This document shows positions 1-8,978 of a stretch of 64,000 nt of DNA, piece by piece (the stretch's first letter is position 1; every line of letters begins with the position of its first letter). The notes beneath the pieces were generated by a model. It worked only from the letters and a program-made list of their open reading frames with translations, made no database searches and was not told where the DNA came from. This stretch comes from Parvibaculum sp040390855 (GTDB lineage Bacteria > Pseudomonadota > Alphaproteobacteria > Parvibaculales > Parvibaculaceae), in contig JAZJXO010000006.1 in assembly GCA_040390855.1 (NCBI GenBank), positions 1 through 64,000 of the forward strand, in the 5' to 3' direction. Position numbers and translations under genes: made by a program.

Positions 1-300
1 GCAAATTACCTCAAAAACTCCGGCTATGCGTCAATCTAATGTCATCAAGCTCTAATCCACGTGAATGCGCTCTCCCGATCCGGCTGCGACTGGATTTTTT
101 CGGCATGATCCTGATTTTGTCTTCAGTTGAAAAATGTCGACGGGGCATCCGCCGGATCTTCTTGATTACCTGTCCGAGGATCGTTGAAGTTTGAGCCCAT
201 TCGCGTTGATTGCTGACTAAACGAATGTGGCCTGTAGCGATGAATTGGGGAATGATGGCGCGCTATCGTAGATCTAGCCGCTATCGCTTGCCGGGGGCCC
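1..300. other. Intergenic leader before the MBOAT gene
   Basis: No convincing coding region is visible on either strand. A short dyad (ATCC at 78-81, GGAT at 92-95) followed by a run of Ts could be a weak terminator of a gene lying to the left. The segment ends with a G-rich ribosome-binding region immediately before the ATG at 301. Confidence 0.4.
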
Positions 301-1830
301 ATGCTTTTCAATTCCTATGCCTTCATCTTTGGCTTTCTGCCGGTGACGGTTTTCGTTTTTTTTCTGCTGGGACGTCTGGGGCCAGATTGGGCGCGCGGCT
401 GGCTGATGCTCGCCTCGCTCTCCTTTTATGCCGGATGGTCGGCCAATTATGTCTGGCTGATCCTCGGCTCCATTCTTTTTAATTATCTGATCGGTGAAAC
501 GATCATCGCTTCGCGTTTGGGCGAGCGACGGGTTCGCACTGCATGGGCCTTGCGGGTGGGCATTGTCGGCAATCTCTCATTGCTTGGCTACTACAAGTAT
601 GCAGATTTTTTTATTGCCAATGCAGATGTGGCTTTCGGCGCAAGTTGGAGCTTGCTGCATATTGTTCTGCCGCTTGGCATCTCGTTTTTCACTTTCACGC
701 AGATTGCCTATCTGGTGGATGCCTCGCGCGGTGAAGTGAAGGTGTCTGAAGGTTCAGTTCTATTTCGAGCGCGTGGGCTTTTGAACTATGCGCTCTTTGT
801 CACTTACTTTCCACATCTGTTGGCCGGGCCGATCATTCATCACAAAGCGGTGATGCCGCAATTTCTTGACGCTGCGAACTTTCGCCCACAGGTCAATCTG
901 ATCGCGGTGGGGCTTGCGCTCTTCACCATCGGACTTGCGAAGAAAGTTCTGTTTGCTGACAGTTATGTGACGACGGTTCATGATGTTTTTTCGGCGGGTC
1001 ATGTGCTGCCGCCGCTCGTTGCCTGGGCCGGTGCGCTTTCCTATACGCTACAGCTCTATTTTGATTTTTCCGGCTATAGCGATATGGCAATTGGCTTGTC
1101 ATTGATTTTCGGGGTGCGCCTGCCGATCAATTTTAATTCGCCTTACAAATCTACAAGCATTATCGAATTCTGGCGGCGCTGGCATATCAGTCTATCAAAT
1201 TTCTTGCGTGACTATCTCTACATTCCACTGGGCGGCAATCGTAAAGGGCCTGCACGACGCTACCTCAATCTCTACCTAACGATGCTGTTTGGGGGTATCT
1301 GGCATGGTGCCGGTTGGACCTTCGTCATTTGGGGTGGTCTCCACGGGCTCTATCTTGTTATCAATAATGCATGGCGTGGTGTGAAGCCAAAGAGTGCCGC
1401 AACCTTCTCGCAGCGTCTGATTTATGGTGCGCTAACATTTGCCGTGGTGGTCATCGCATGGGTTTTCTTCCGAGCGAGTGACATAACAACTGCGCTATCG
1501 CTTTTGTCATCGATGTTTGGTCTTGCTTCGTATTCAAGTGCTGATGCCATCCAGATTGTTGAGATTGATAAAGACATGACGTGGAAGATCTTGCTCGGAT
1601 TGTTCATCGTTTTCGTTTTACCTAATGCGCAACAAATTATCGGCATGAAGCGGATTGATCCAGGTAAGGCAGATGAGACACATGACGATGTGTGGAAAAT
1701 TAGATGTTGGTTGCGAGAGCGATTGATATGGACGGTGAGCGCGCAAAGCGGCGTAGTGTTTGGCGTTTTGTTTTTTCTGTGTCTCTTGAAACTCAGGCAA
1801 GTCAGTGAATTCATCTATTATCAGTTCTGA
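301..1830 (+). CDS. MBOAT family membrane O-acyltransferase (AlgI-like)
   Basis: A 509-residue polytopic inner-membrane protein with the N-terminus (MLFNSYAFIFGFLP) typical of AlgI/DltB-type MBOAT proteins. The MBOAT signature lies around residues 335-360, with the conserved histidine in WHGAGWTF and a second one in GGLHGLYL. AlgI-type enzymes pass acetyl groups across the membrane for O-acetylation of exported polysaccharides. The next gene encodes an SGNH-like protein 7 bases downstream, the usual arrangement in which the MBOAT hands the acyl group to a periplasmic transferase. No alginate synthesis genes are visible, so the polysaccharide is unknown. Base composition is more AT-rich than in most of the window. 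The start is supported by G-rich sequence just upstream and by the family N-terminus. Confidence 0.9.
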   Translation: MLFNSYAFIFGFLPVTVFVFFLLGRLGPDWARGWLMLASLSFYAGWSANYVWLILGSILFNYLIGETIIASRLGERRVRTAWALRVGIVGNLSLLGYYKYADFFIANADVAFGASWSLLHIVLPLGISFFTFTQIAYLVDASRGEVKVSEGSVLFRARGLLNYALFVTYFPHLLAGPIIHHKAVMPQFLDAANFRPQVNLIAVGLALFTIGLAKKVLFADSYVTTVHDVFSAGHVLPPLVAWAGALSYTLQLYFDFSGYSDMAIGLSLIFGVRLPINFNSPYKSTSIIEFWRRWHISLSNFLRDYLYIPLGGNRKGPARRYLNLYLTMLFGGIWHGAGWTFVIWGGLHGLYLVINNAWRGVKPKSAATFSQRLIYGALTFAVVVIAWVFFRASDITTALSLLSSMFGLASYSSADAIQIVEIDKDMTWKILLGLFIVFVLPNAQQIIGMKRIDPGKADETHDDVWKIRCWLRERLIWTVSAQSGVVFGVLFFLCLLKLRQVSEFIYYQF

Positions 1831-1837
1831 GGCGCAA

Positions 1838-2821
1838 ATGATGGCGCGACGTTTCTTGTTGAGTTTTCTCGGTGTTATATTTCTACTTGGGACAATCACT
1901 TTCGTCATTGTCGAGCCTCTGGCACCGCAATTTAGCGGCAATGTCTCATTCGATGAGAAGATCAAATTTTTGCGTGATAGATGGGGTGCACTTGAGGCAA
2001 GTGCTTCAAATGAAAAGTTGACGCTGGTGATTGGTTCCAGCATGGCGCTCAATAATCTGAATACAGATATTCTGAGCGGGGAACTCAGGCGACCATTTCT
2101 CAATCTCGGTGTTTGGGGGATGCGCACGGAGGACGCGCAGACGCTTGCTTTGCAGGTAGCCGACCGTCTCCCAGTACGCGCCATTATTCTTTCGACGCAG
2201 TTCTTTGAAATGCGCGATGAAGCGTTGACTCATTTTGCGATACCAGACGATGTGCTTTCATCTTATCTGCGCGACGGGCATTTGCTGGGAGGAATTGGTA
2301 GTCGTGATTTTTATAAAGCATTGCGTCTGCGTAGGAACTGGACGAAGGCCTACTCTGCACCTCATGCCTACACGAATGTGATGTTCAATAATTCGGGTGC
2401 AGTCCCGCTCGACATCAATGCTGATCAGCGCGATCCGAGTCGATGGTTGCCTGACCAGGTGTTCCCCACTATTTGTGTGCATTGTATGGATGAGATTGAA
2501 ACGACGTGTCGGGTGGTGAAAGCGCGCGGGATTGGTTTTTCGGTTGTCTTGCCACCCCTGGCCCATTGGGTCCGAGACAAGCGTCCGGAGGTCGGCGCGC
2601 TATATGAGAAACGTAAAATTCGTCTAGCGGCTGCGCTCAAAGCCTGTCAGGTACCGTTGTTTGTTGCAGATGAGCGAGCAGATTTTGATGATTCGTGCTT
2701 TGCCGACTTCTCGCATCTCAATCGTGAAGGCATGAGAGAAATGAGCGATATGGTCGCATCTTGGCTCGGCGGCAGACAGGACTCACCCCGACGTCGCATT
2801 TCGTGCAGGCCCATGCCGTAA
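1838..2821 (+). CDS. Membrane-anchored SGNH-like acetyltransferase partner of MBOAT
   Basis: About 327 residues. An N-terminal hydrophobic segment (residues about 5-25) would anchor or export the protein. A block-I-like GSS motif in VIGSSMALNN and a C-terminal D-x-x-H motif in DFSHLNREG match the Ser and Asp/His ends of the SGNH hydrolase fold, as in AlgJ/AlgX-type O-acetyltransferases. I place the start at 1838, 7 bases after the MBOAT stop, rather than at 1805, which would overlap it; 1841 is equally possible. Tight coupling to the MBOAT gene suggests that this protein transfers the acyl group to a polysaccharide in the periplasm. The fold assignment is by motif only, and the substrate is unknown. 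Confidence 0.7.
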   Translation: MMARRFLLSFLGVIFLLGTITFVIVEPLAPQFSGNVSFDEKIKFLRDRWGALEASASNEKLTLVIGSSMALNNLNTDILSGELRRPFLNLGVWGMRTEDAQTLALQVADRLPVRAIILSTQFFEMRDEALTHFAIPDDVLSSYLRDGHLLGGIGSRDFYKALRLRRNWTKAYSAPHAYTNVMFNNSGAVPLDINADQRDPSRWLPDQVFPTICVHCMDEIETTCRVVKARGIGFSVVLPPLAHWVRDKRPEVGALYEKRKIRLAAALKACQVPLFVADERADFDDSCFADFSHLNREGMREMSDMVASWLGGRQDSPRRRISCRPMP

Positions 2822-2884
2822 CCGGATGATGTTATGTGCCGGGCCGATTTTTCCGATATGGTCTGTTTGATTTGTCAACGAGGC

Positions 2885-2983
2885 TCAACGGCTGGTCGTC
2901 AGTGAGATATAGGCGAGTGTGAAGGCGAATCCGGCAAAGACCGCTAGTGTGAGAATGAGGAAATACGAATTTTCGGTGGTCAT
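2885..2983 (-). CDS. 32-residue single-span membrane protein
   Basis: A 32-codon reading frame with ATG start, a GGA-containing ribosome-binding region 5 bases upstream, and a TGA stop. The product has a short polar N-terminus, one hydrophobic helix (about residues 7-27, rich in F, L, A) and a short TTSR tail. It is divergent from fixL, with about 240 bases between them. Small one-helix proteins of this kind accompany oxygen-regulated or respiratory genes in alphaproteobacteria, but I cannot assign a named family. The clean hydrophobic segment between polar ends argues that the frame is real. Its function is unknown. Confidence 0.55.
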   Translation of the reverse strand: MTTENSYFLILTLAVFAGFAFTLAYISLTTSR

Positions 2984-3221
2984 GGTGCGTCCAGTTTTGT
3001 TGCAGAAGATTTGTTTATTTCAGCCGATATTCTTCCGTTTGATATTCTGTTTTCGATTTTTTGCGTTTTGTTTTCCGAATCGGGGAGAGGCATGAGTTGG
3101 TCGTCGATCATCGCTGCCCCCATCCGGTGACGACTGGACTGAGGACCGAAGGAATATCGATGCAGGATTGGTGACAGATGCCGGTCGGCAGAAATAGTTC
3201 GTATTTATCCGGATTGACCAA

Positions 3222-4349
3222 ATGCCGCAGTCGAATCGAAGTCGCGAACGCCTAGAGGCTCTGCTCGCAACCGCTGTCGATGGTATTGTCATTATTGATA
3301 AAGCGGGATTGGTTCAGGTCTATAGTCCGGCCTGCGAGAGGCTCTTCGGCTACACGTCGAATGAGGTCGTTGGACGCAACGTTAAAATGCTGATGCCGTC
3401 GCCTTACCACGAACGGCATGATGATTATCTAGGTCATTATCGAGATACAGGCGAGAAGCGCATTATCGGTATTGGCCGCGAAGTGGTGGGCCGACGCAAA
3501 GATGGCTCGACCTTTCCAATGTATCTCTCTGTTGGCGATGGCAGCTTTGAGGGAGAGGCGACTTTTGTCGGCATTATTCACGACATTTCCGATAGACACC
3601 GTGCCGAGCAACGCGTTGCCGAATTGCAGTCTGAGCTTCTCCATGTGACGCGATTGTCTGCGATGGGGCAGATGGCCTCTGCCCTGGCGCATGAACTGAA
3701 CCAGCCGCTGACGGCCAATATGAATTACATCAAGGCCGCATTGCGGTTGAGCGAGGGCGAGCACGATCCGGTGCTTGTGCGAGAGCTTCTCACCAAAGCG
3801 GCAGCACAGACAACACGGGCGGGCGATATCATTCGGCGTTTGCGGGACTTTATTGAAAAAGGCCAGAGTGTTCATGTCGCTGAAAATCTCAATGAGGTTG
3901 TCGAGGAAGCGCTTGATCTTGCGCTTGTCGGTGCGGCGGATGCCAATGTGAAAGTGCTGCGCGATTTGGCGCATGGTCTTCCGACGGTTTCGATTGATAA
4001 GATTCAGATCCAGCAGGTCGTGCATAATCTTGTGCGCAATGCGATCGAAGCGATGCAGGGTTGTCGCGTAGCGCAGCTTACGATTTCGACGCGGATGCAG
4101 GACCGTGGCGCTGTCATCGTATCTGTGGAAGATACCGGTGCAGGGCTTGCGCCGGATGTGTTTGAGAAATTGTTTCAGCCTTTCGTCACGACGAAGGATA
4201 CAGGCATGGGGATCGGTCTTTCGGTTTGCCGGTCCATCATTGAAGCGCATCGGGGTCGTATCTGGGCCGAGGCCGATGCGATGACGGGCGGAACAAAATT
4301 CATGTTTCAACTGCCGGTGCGCGAGGGAGCGGTGAATGGGTTTGTCTGA
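3222..4349 (+). CDS. fixL: Oxygen-sensing heme-PAS histidine kinase FixL
   Basis: 375 residues, soluble. A FixL-type PAS domain occupies residues about 8-125. His66 in RHDDYLGHYR aligns with the proximal heme ligand of FixL, and Arg86 in RIIGIGRE with the FG-loop arginine that responds to oxygen. The phosphorylated His157 sits in AHELNQPL, followed by an N-box (HNLVRNAIEA) and G-boxes (EDTGAGL, GMGIGLSV). Deoxy-heme FixL phosphorylates FixJ, and oxygen inhibits it. This copy is shorter than the roughly 500-residue rhizobial proteins: it lacks an N-terminal PAS or membrane region and begins almost at the heme domain. It overlaps fixJ by 14 bases, so the two are translated together. Confidence 0.92.
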   Translation: MPQSNRSRERLEALLATAVDGIVIIDKAGLVQVYSPACERLFGYTSNEVVGRNVKMLMPSPYHERHDDYLGHYRDTGEKRIIGIGREVVGRRKDGSTFPMYLSVGDGSFEGEATFVGIIHDISDRHRAEQRVAELQSELLHVTRLSAMGQMASALAHELNQPLTANMNYIKAALRLSEGEHDPVLVRELLTKAAAQTTRAGDIIRRLRDFIEKGQSVHVAENLNEVVEEALDLALVGAADANVKVLRDLAHGLPTVSIDKIQIQQVVHNLVRNAIEAMQGCRVAQLTISTRMQDRGAVIVSVEDTGAGLAPDVFEKLFQPFVTTKDTGMGIGLSVCRSIIEAHRGRIWAEADAMTGGTKFMFQLPVREGAVNGFV

Positions 4350-4977
4350 GAAAAAGATACTGATTGTCGATGACGATGAAGCGGTGCGCGACAGTCTGCG
4401 CGCGCTGCTTATGTCCGCAGGCTTCAGCGTCTGTGATTTCGGTTCCGCCCGCGCCGTGCTCGATGCGGGCGCGATCGAGGGCGGTTGTCTCATCGCCGAC
4501 ATCCGGATGCCCGATATGGACGGGCTCGAATTGCAGGAAGAACTGAACCGGCGTGGCAGTGAGTGGCCCGTCATTGTGGTGACGGGCCACGGTGATGTAC
4601 CGCTTGCCGTGCGGGCGATGAAAGCGGGGGCGGTCGATTTCATCGAAAAACCCTATGACGACGATGTCTTGCTGGAGGCCGTGCGCCGCGCCGTAGTCTC
4701 AAGGCCGCGCAAACTGGAAGTGACGGACACGGATAAAGACAGCAAGGCGCGGCTTGCCGCGCTCACGGCGCGCGAGCGTGACGTGCTTGGTCATGTGATT
4801 GCGGGCAGGCCCAACAAGCTCATTGCTTTTGAGCTTGGCATCTCGCCGCGCACGGTTGAAATTCACCGCGCACATCTCATGGAAAAAATGTGCGTGAAAA
4901 GTTTGCCGGAACTGGTGCGGCTTGCGCTTGTGGCGGGTATCGAACCGGCTCCGGCGACGAGAGAGCAGACGAATTAA
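4336..4977 (+). CDS. fixJ: Response regulator FixJ
   Basis: 213 residues. The receiver domain spans residues about 5-120, with Asp55 (LIADIRMPD) as phosphoacceptor and a conserved Lys in FIEKPY. A LuxR-type helix-turn-helix lies at about 140-200 (TARERDVLGHVIAG, ISPRTVEIHRAHLM). It is the partner of the overlapping FixL gene and activates transcription under low oxygen, classically fixK and nifA. Neither target gene is in the window, so what it regulates here is open. A GAGGG ribosome-binding site lies inside the end of fixL. The TAA stop shares the palindrome TTAA with the stop of the convergent acyl-CoA dehydrogenase. Confidence 0.93.
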   Translation: MGLSEKKILIVDDDEAVRDSLRALLMSAGFSVCDFGSARAVLDAGAIEGGCLIADIRMPDMDGLELQEELNRRGSEWPVIVVTGHGDVPLAVRAMKAGAVDFIEKPYDDDVLLEAVRRAVVSRPRKLEVTDTDKDSKARLAALTARERDVLGHVIAGRPNKLIAFELGISPRTVEIHRAHLMEKMCVKSLPELVRLALVAGIEPAPATREQTN

Positions 4978-6098
4978 AGCAACATTTCGGCGAGCTTAGC
5001 GCGGTGATGGCTTGCATCGCCGAATTGCGCTTCGCACCAGATGCCGCGACGGCGGTAAAGCTGCGCGTCACAATCATAGGTGAAGCCGAAACCGCCGTGG
5101 AACTGGATGGCGCGGTCGGATGCGAAGGAGAGCGCGTCTGACGATGTCGCCTTTGCCATGCGCACCGCAACTTCGCCTTCGACACTCTGACCGAACATGG
5201 TCGCCGCATAGTACAGGTGCGAACGGGCGGCCTCCATCGCGAGAAGTGCATCCACCGTCGGATGCTTCAGGGCCTGATAGGAGCCGATATAGCGTTCGAA
5301 CTGCTTGCGGGTCTTCAGGTATTCCACAATGACGTTGATCGCGCCATTGGCCCCGCCGCAGGCTTCCGCCGAGAGCAGGAGGCAGGCGGCCAGATCAATA
5401 TGTGCCAGTGCACTTTCTGTTTTCGTCATGTCGAGAAGGGCGGAGGCGGGAAGCGTGATGCCGTCGAGTATGATCCGGTATGAACGGCGCGTCTCGTCGA
5501 TGACGATTTCGCGCGTCACGTTTTTAAGGCTTGCCCGTTCAATCAGGACGAGAGCAGCTTTGCCGTCAAGTTTTACCGACGCGATGATAAAAGCGGCAGA
5601 TGCCGCATCCGTCACAAAGGTCTTGGTGCCTTTGAGGGTTAGCGTGTCGTCGGAACGGGTTGCCGTTGCGTCGGGAGCATTCAGCGTCCAGTCGCCGGAA
5701 GGCTCGCTCAAGGCGAGTGTTGCGATGGTGCCTTCGCAGATTTTCGGCAGCCATGTTTCTTTCTGCGCCGACGTTCCTGCAACGAGAAGTGCCTGTGCCG
5801 CAAGCGTTGTCGCAACAACAGGTGTGCCCGCGAGATATTCGCCCATGGGTTCCACAACGGTGACGACTTCGGCAAGCGTCAGGCCGCTGCCGCCGAACTC
5901 TTCGGGGATCGCGATGCCGAGCCAGCCGAGCGAGGCCATTTCGTCCCAGAGTGCTTGGCTCAGATCCTCCTTGGCTTCGATACGCTTACGCGTTTCGTTC
6001 ATCGGGAACTTGTCACGGCAGAAATTCGTGGCGACTTCGAGAAGCTGTTCCTGCTCGTCGCTGAAAAGGATCGTCGGTTTTTTATTGGTGTCTAACAT
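4974..6098 (-). CDS. Acyl-CoA dehydrogenase family protein (small partner)
   Basis: 374 residues with the acyl-CoA dehydrogenase fold: an all-alpha N-terminal domain (LGWLGIAIPEEFGGSGL near residues 57-75), a middle beta domain (ALSEPSG), and a C-terminal alpha domain ending in the FHGGFGFTYD FAD/dimer segment. It lies 16 bases downstream of a second acyl-CoA dehydrogenase gene. Such unequal pairs often form heterotetramers with one catalytic subunit in steroid, branched-chain or aromatic side-chain oxidation. Whether this subunit keeps the catalytic glutamate cannot be settled by eye. The substrate is unknown. The gene is convergent with fixJ, with a 4-base overlap. Confidence 0.85.
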   Translation of the reverse strand: MLDTNKKPTILFSDEQEQLLEVATNFCRDKFPMNETRKRIEAKEDLSQALWDEMASLGWLGIAIPEEFGGSGLTLAEVVTVVEPMGEYLAGTPVVATTLAAQALLVAGTSAQKETWLPKICEGTIATLALSEPSGDWTLNAPDATATRSDDTLTLKGTKTFVTDAASAAFIIASVKLDGKAALVLIERASLKNVTREIVIDETRRSYRIILDGITLPASALLDMTKTESALAHIDLAACLLLSAEACGGANGAINVIVEYLKTRKQFERYIGSYQALKHPTVDALLAMEAARSHLYYAATMFGQSVEGEVAVRMAKATSSDALSFASDRAIQFHGGFGFTYDCDAQLYRRRGIWCEAQFGDASHHRAKLAEMLL

Positions 6099-6114
6099 TT
6101 TCTAAATCCTGCAC

Positions 6115-7329
6115 TCAGCTTTTCGGGAGGCCGAGCACGCGCTCGCCGATGATATTGTGTTGCACTTCGCTGGTGCCGCCGCCGATGGTGGCGGAGAAGG
6201 CATTGAAATAAGACCGCTGCCAGAGACCGCCATCAATGGCGAGAGGATCGCCGACATAATAGGCGGCGTTTGCACCCTGCAGGGACAATGCAAATTGATT
6301 GAGGCGACGCTGATATTCGCTGCCGGCGAGTTTTCCCGACATGGCGAGCGAGCCGGGGCGTTCCTGATTGAGCGCTTTGATGCGACCGCGCGACATGTTC
6401 AAGGCTTGCGAGCGTTCTTCGATGATGAATTGTAAAAGCCGGTCGCGGATCACAGGGTCTTCGATGGCGGGTTTGCCATTGCGTTTGGCGGTTTTGGCCA
6501 GCGTCACGACTTCGGAGACATGCTTGCTCATCATCGAATGGCCGCCGGCCTGACCGCCGACAGCGCCGCGCTCAAAGGCGAGCGTGGCCAGCGCGACCGC
6601 CCAGCCGCCGCCTTCCTTGCCGATGAGGCAGCTTTCGGAAATGCGCGCGTCGGTGAAGAAGGTCTGGTTGAATCCATATTCGCCGGTGAGCTTTTTGATC
6701 GGCTGAACTTCGATGCCGGGAATTTTCATCGGGATGAGGAAGAAGCTGAGGCCTTCATATTTATTATTGGTGTTGGGGTTCGTGCGGGCGAGCAGGATCA
6801 TGTATTTGGCGTGGCGGCCAAGGCTCGTCCAGATTTTGGAACCATTGAGCACAAACTCATTGCCGTCGCGCGTTGCTTTGAGCTGTGCATTGCCGAGGTC
6901 CGAGCCATGATCGGGTTCTGAGAAACCCTGACACCAGATGTCATCGGCGCTGAGGATACCGGGAATATACGCTTTCTTCTGTTCTTCCGTGCCCATGTTG
7001 AGTATGAGCGGGCCTGCCCAGTTCAGACCGATTGTGTTGGTCATAAAGGGCAGTTTCTGTTTGACCATCTCGCGCGTCACGATGTCCTGCAGCGCCTGCG
7101 GTTTGCCACCACCGCCATATTCCTTCGGCCAGGCCATGCCGAGATAGCCCGCTTCATAGATTTTCTTCTGCCAGTCGCGCAGGAAATAGAACTGCTCATC
7201 CGTGCCGACTTCCATGAAGGATTGCGGCAGGAGAAAGCCCGGATCCTTGGGCTTGTTCTTCGTAAACCAGTCGGCGACTTCGCGACGGAAGTTGTCAAGC
7301 TCTGCGGGCGAGGGGGCAGAAGTACTCAT
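6115..7329 (-). CDS. Acyl-CoA dehydrogenase family protein (large partner)
   Basis: 404 residues. Recognisable acyl-CoA dehydrogenase segments in order are YLGMAWPKEYGGGG (N-terminal domain), CQGFSEPDHGSDL and NGSKIWTSLG (FAD and substrate binding in the beta domain), and the C-terminal IGGGTSEVQHNIIGERVLGL. The C-terminal segment is diagnostic for the family. It is the first gene of a two-gene operon with the 374-residue dehydrogenase downstream. The pair probably oxidises an acyl-CoA thioester and passes electrons to ETF. The promoter should lie in the 500-base divergent region between this gene and the histidine kinase. Confidence 0.9.
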   Translation of the reverse strand: MSTSAPSPAELDNFRREVADWFTKNKPKDPGFLLPQSFMEVGTDEQFYFLRDWQKKIYEAGYLGMAWPKEYGGGGKPQALQDIVTREMVKQKLPFMTNTIGLNWAGPLILNMGTEEQKKAYIPGILSADDIWCQGFSEPDHGSDLGNAQLKATRDGNEFVLNGSKIWTSLGRHAKYMILLARTNPNTNNKYEGLSFFLIPMKIPGIEVQPIKKLTGEYGFNQTFFTDARISESCLIGKEGGGWAVALATLAFERGAVGGQAGGHSMMSKHVSEVVTLAKTAKRNGKPAIEDPVIRDRLLQFIIEERSQALNMSRGRIKALNQERPGSLAMSGKLAGSEYQRRLNQFALSLQGANAAYYVGDPLAIDGGLWQRSYFNAFSATIGGGTSEVQHNIIGERVLGLPKS

Positions 7330-7828
7330 CGGGACGCATCCTCATCTTTTATCGTTTCCGGTCTGTGCCGGGCATCGGTTCTTTGGGCAATGGTATAGCG
7401 CAGATGTGCGTGGTCCTGCCAACACCCCTAGCCTTAATTTTTTGAAGAGTTTGAGGATCAATAGAGAAGGTGTGGCTGACCCGAAATGGCGGTTTATCTC
7501 TCTGGAGCTGATGAATAATTTTTGGAAGAGGTAAAGGCAATGACCATGAGCGAGAAACGGTTTTCTCAGACAGGATGCAAATTGCCTTCATTCGCTAGAG
7601 ACTATGCAAATAAAATCCTAACCGCGTGCCAAAACGCCTATTTCATGGACCTCCTGCTTAAATAAGTAGCAGAATATCCGGTCGCAAACGGCAAAACATC
7701 ATCAAAATCAATAGCTTGCTCTTAGGAAAGAGGAAAGAAAATAGCTGTAGCTTCCTTAATGTCAGGTCGGGACTCTGTGTTCAAGGTTCCGGCATGATTT
7801 CAGTTTGGACAAGGCTTCGGGCAAGTAA
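7330..7828. other. Divergent intergenic region
   Basis: About 500 bases between the divergent acyl-CoA dehydrogenase and histidine kinase genes, more AT-rich than its flanks. It presumably carries promoters for both. The only coding candidate is the short frame at 7540-7665. No repeat or strong terminator stands out. Confidence 0.5.
7540..7665 (+). CDS. Candidate 41-residue small protein
   Basis: A short frame starting ATGACCATG, preceded by purine-rich sequence (GGAAGAGGTAAAGGCA) that would make a strong ribosome-binding site, and ending TAA. The product is basic and contains two Cys residues (14 and 30), with no obvious hydrophobic helix or known motif. The case rests on the ribosome-binding site alone; the frame could be chance. 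Confidence 0.25.
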   Translation: MTMSEKRFSQTGCKLPSFARDYANKILTACQNAYFMDLLLK

Positions 7829-8974
7829 ATGGCGTTGGCAGTGCGGAAAGCGAGCGAAGAGGCAGACCTCTATCGCGGCATGTTTGAGAATGCGATTTGG
7901 GGCATCTTCCAGACGACGGAGGATGGTCACTATCTTGCGGCCAATCGCGCGCTTGCCGAGATTTACGGTTATGCCTCACGCGATGAAATGCTCGATGCGC
8001 TCACAGACATCGGTCGTCAGCTTTATGTCGATCCGCGGCGCCGCGATGATTTCGTGCGCATGATGCGCGAGAGCGGGCATGTGTCGTCGTTTGAATCACA
8101 GGTCTATCGCCATGACGGCGAGATCATCTGGATTTCAGAAAGCTGCCGTGAGGTGCGCAATGCATCCGGGGCGCTTTTGTATTTTGAGGGCACGGTCGAA
8201 GACATCACGATTCGTAAAAATGCCGAGCGCGAATTGCAGGCGGCGAAAGAACAGGCGGAAGCCGCAAGCCGCGCCAAATCAGCGTTTCTGGCCAATATGA
8301 GTCATGAGCTGCGCACGCCGCTCAATGCCATTCTGGGCTTCTCGGAAATCCTGCGCGATGAATTGCTGGGACCTCTGGGTGACAAGCGCTATTGCGAATA
8401 TGCGGGCGATATTTTGAGCAGCGGGCAGCATCTCCTGAACGTCATCAATGACATTCTTGATCTGACGAAGATTGAAGCGGGGCATCTCGATCTGGATGAG
8501 CAGCCTGTCGATGTTGTCGGCATCATGGCGGCTTGCGAACGCTATGTGGCGGAAGCCGCCGGACATGCGGGCATCGCACTCGTTATTGAAACGCCGCCAG
8601 ACGAGGTGACGCTCACGGCCGATCCGACGCGGCTGAAACAAATTCTGCTCAACCTTCTCTCCAATGCGGTGAAGTTCACGCCATCAGGATCGGTCACGCT
8701 CAGCGCCGTGGCGGGTGCGGGCGGGGGCTTTTGCTTCACGGTCAAGGATACCGGCATCGGCATGAGCGAAGAAAATCTGGTCAAGGCGATGTTGCCCTTC
8801 CAGCAGATCGACACGTCTCTGGCTCGGCGCTACGAGGGCACGGGGCTCGGCCTCACGCTCACGAAGTCGCTCGTGGAGATGCATGGCGGCACACTTGAAC
8901 TCACGAGCGCACCCGGGCAGGGCACGACGGTCAGAGTGCATCTGCCCTCTTGGCGGGTTGATGCATCTGCCTGA
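7829..8974 (+). CDS. PAS-domain sensor histidine kinase, cytoplasmic
   Basis: 381 residues without a membrane segment. A PAS domain at about 15-130 (MFENAIWGIFQTTEDGHY to EGTVEDITIRKNAE) is followed by a HisKA domain with the phospho-His in ANMSHELRTPLNAILGFSE, an N-box (LLNLLSNAVKFTP) and G-boxes (VKDTGIGM, GTGLGLTLTK). An in-frame TAA directly before the ATG fixes 7829 as the earliest start. No response regulator is adjacent, so it is an orphan kinase. It lies directly upstream of the Anbu operon, but a separate promoter region intervenes. The signal is unknown. Confidence 0.85.
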   Translation: MALAVRKASEEADLYRGMFENAIWGIFQTTEDGHYLAANRALAEIYGYASRDEMLDALTDIGRQLYVDPRRRDDFVRMMRESGHVSSFESQVYRHDGEIIWISESCREVRNASGALLYFEGTVEDITIRKNAERELQAAKEQAEAASRAKSAFLANMSHELRTPLNAILGFSEILRDELLGPLGDKRYCEYAGDILSSGQHLLNVINDILDLTKIEAGHLDLDEQPVDVVGIMAACERYVAEAAGHAGIALVIETPPDEVTLTADPTRLKQILLNLLSNAVKFTPSGSVTLSAVAGAGGGFCFTVKDTGIGMSEENLVKAMLPFQQIDTSLARRYEGTGLGLTLTKSLVEMHGGTLELTSAPGQGTTVRVHLPSWRVDASA

Positions 8975-8978
8975 AATC

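Noticed and set aside
2869..2880. TTGATTTGTCAA as an FNR/FixK box
   Set aside because: Spacing is TTGA-N4-TCAA instead of N6, and it lies beyond the stop of the small divergent ORF.
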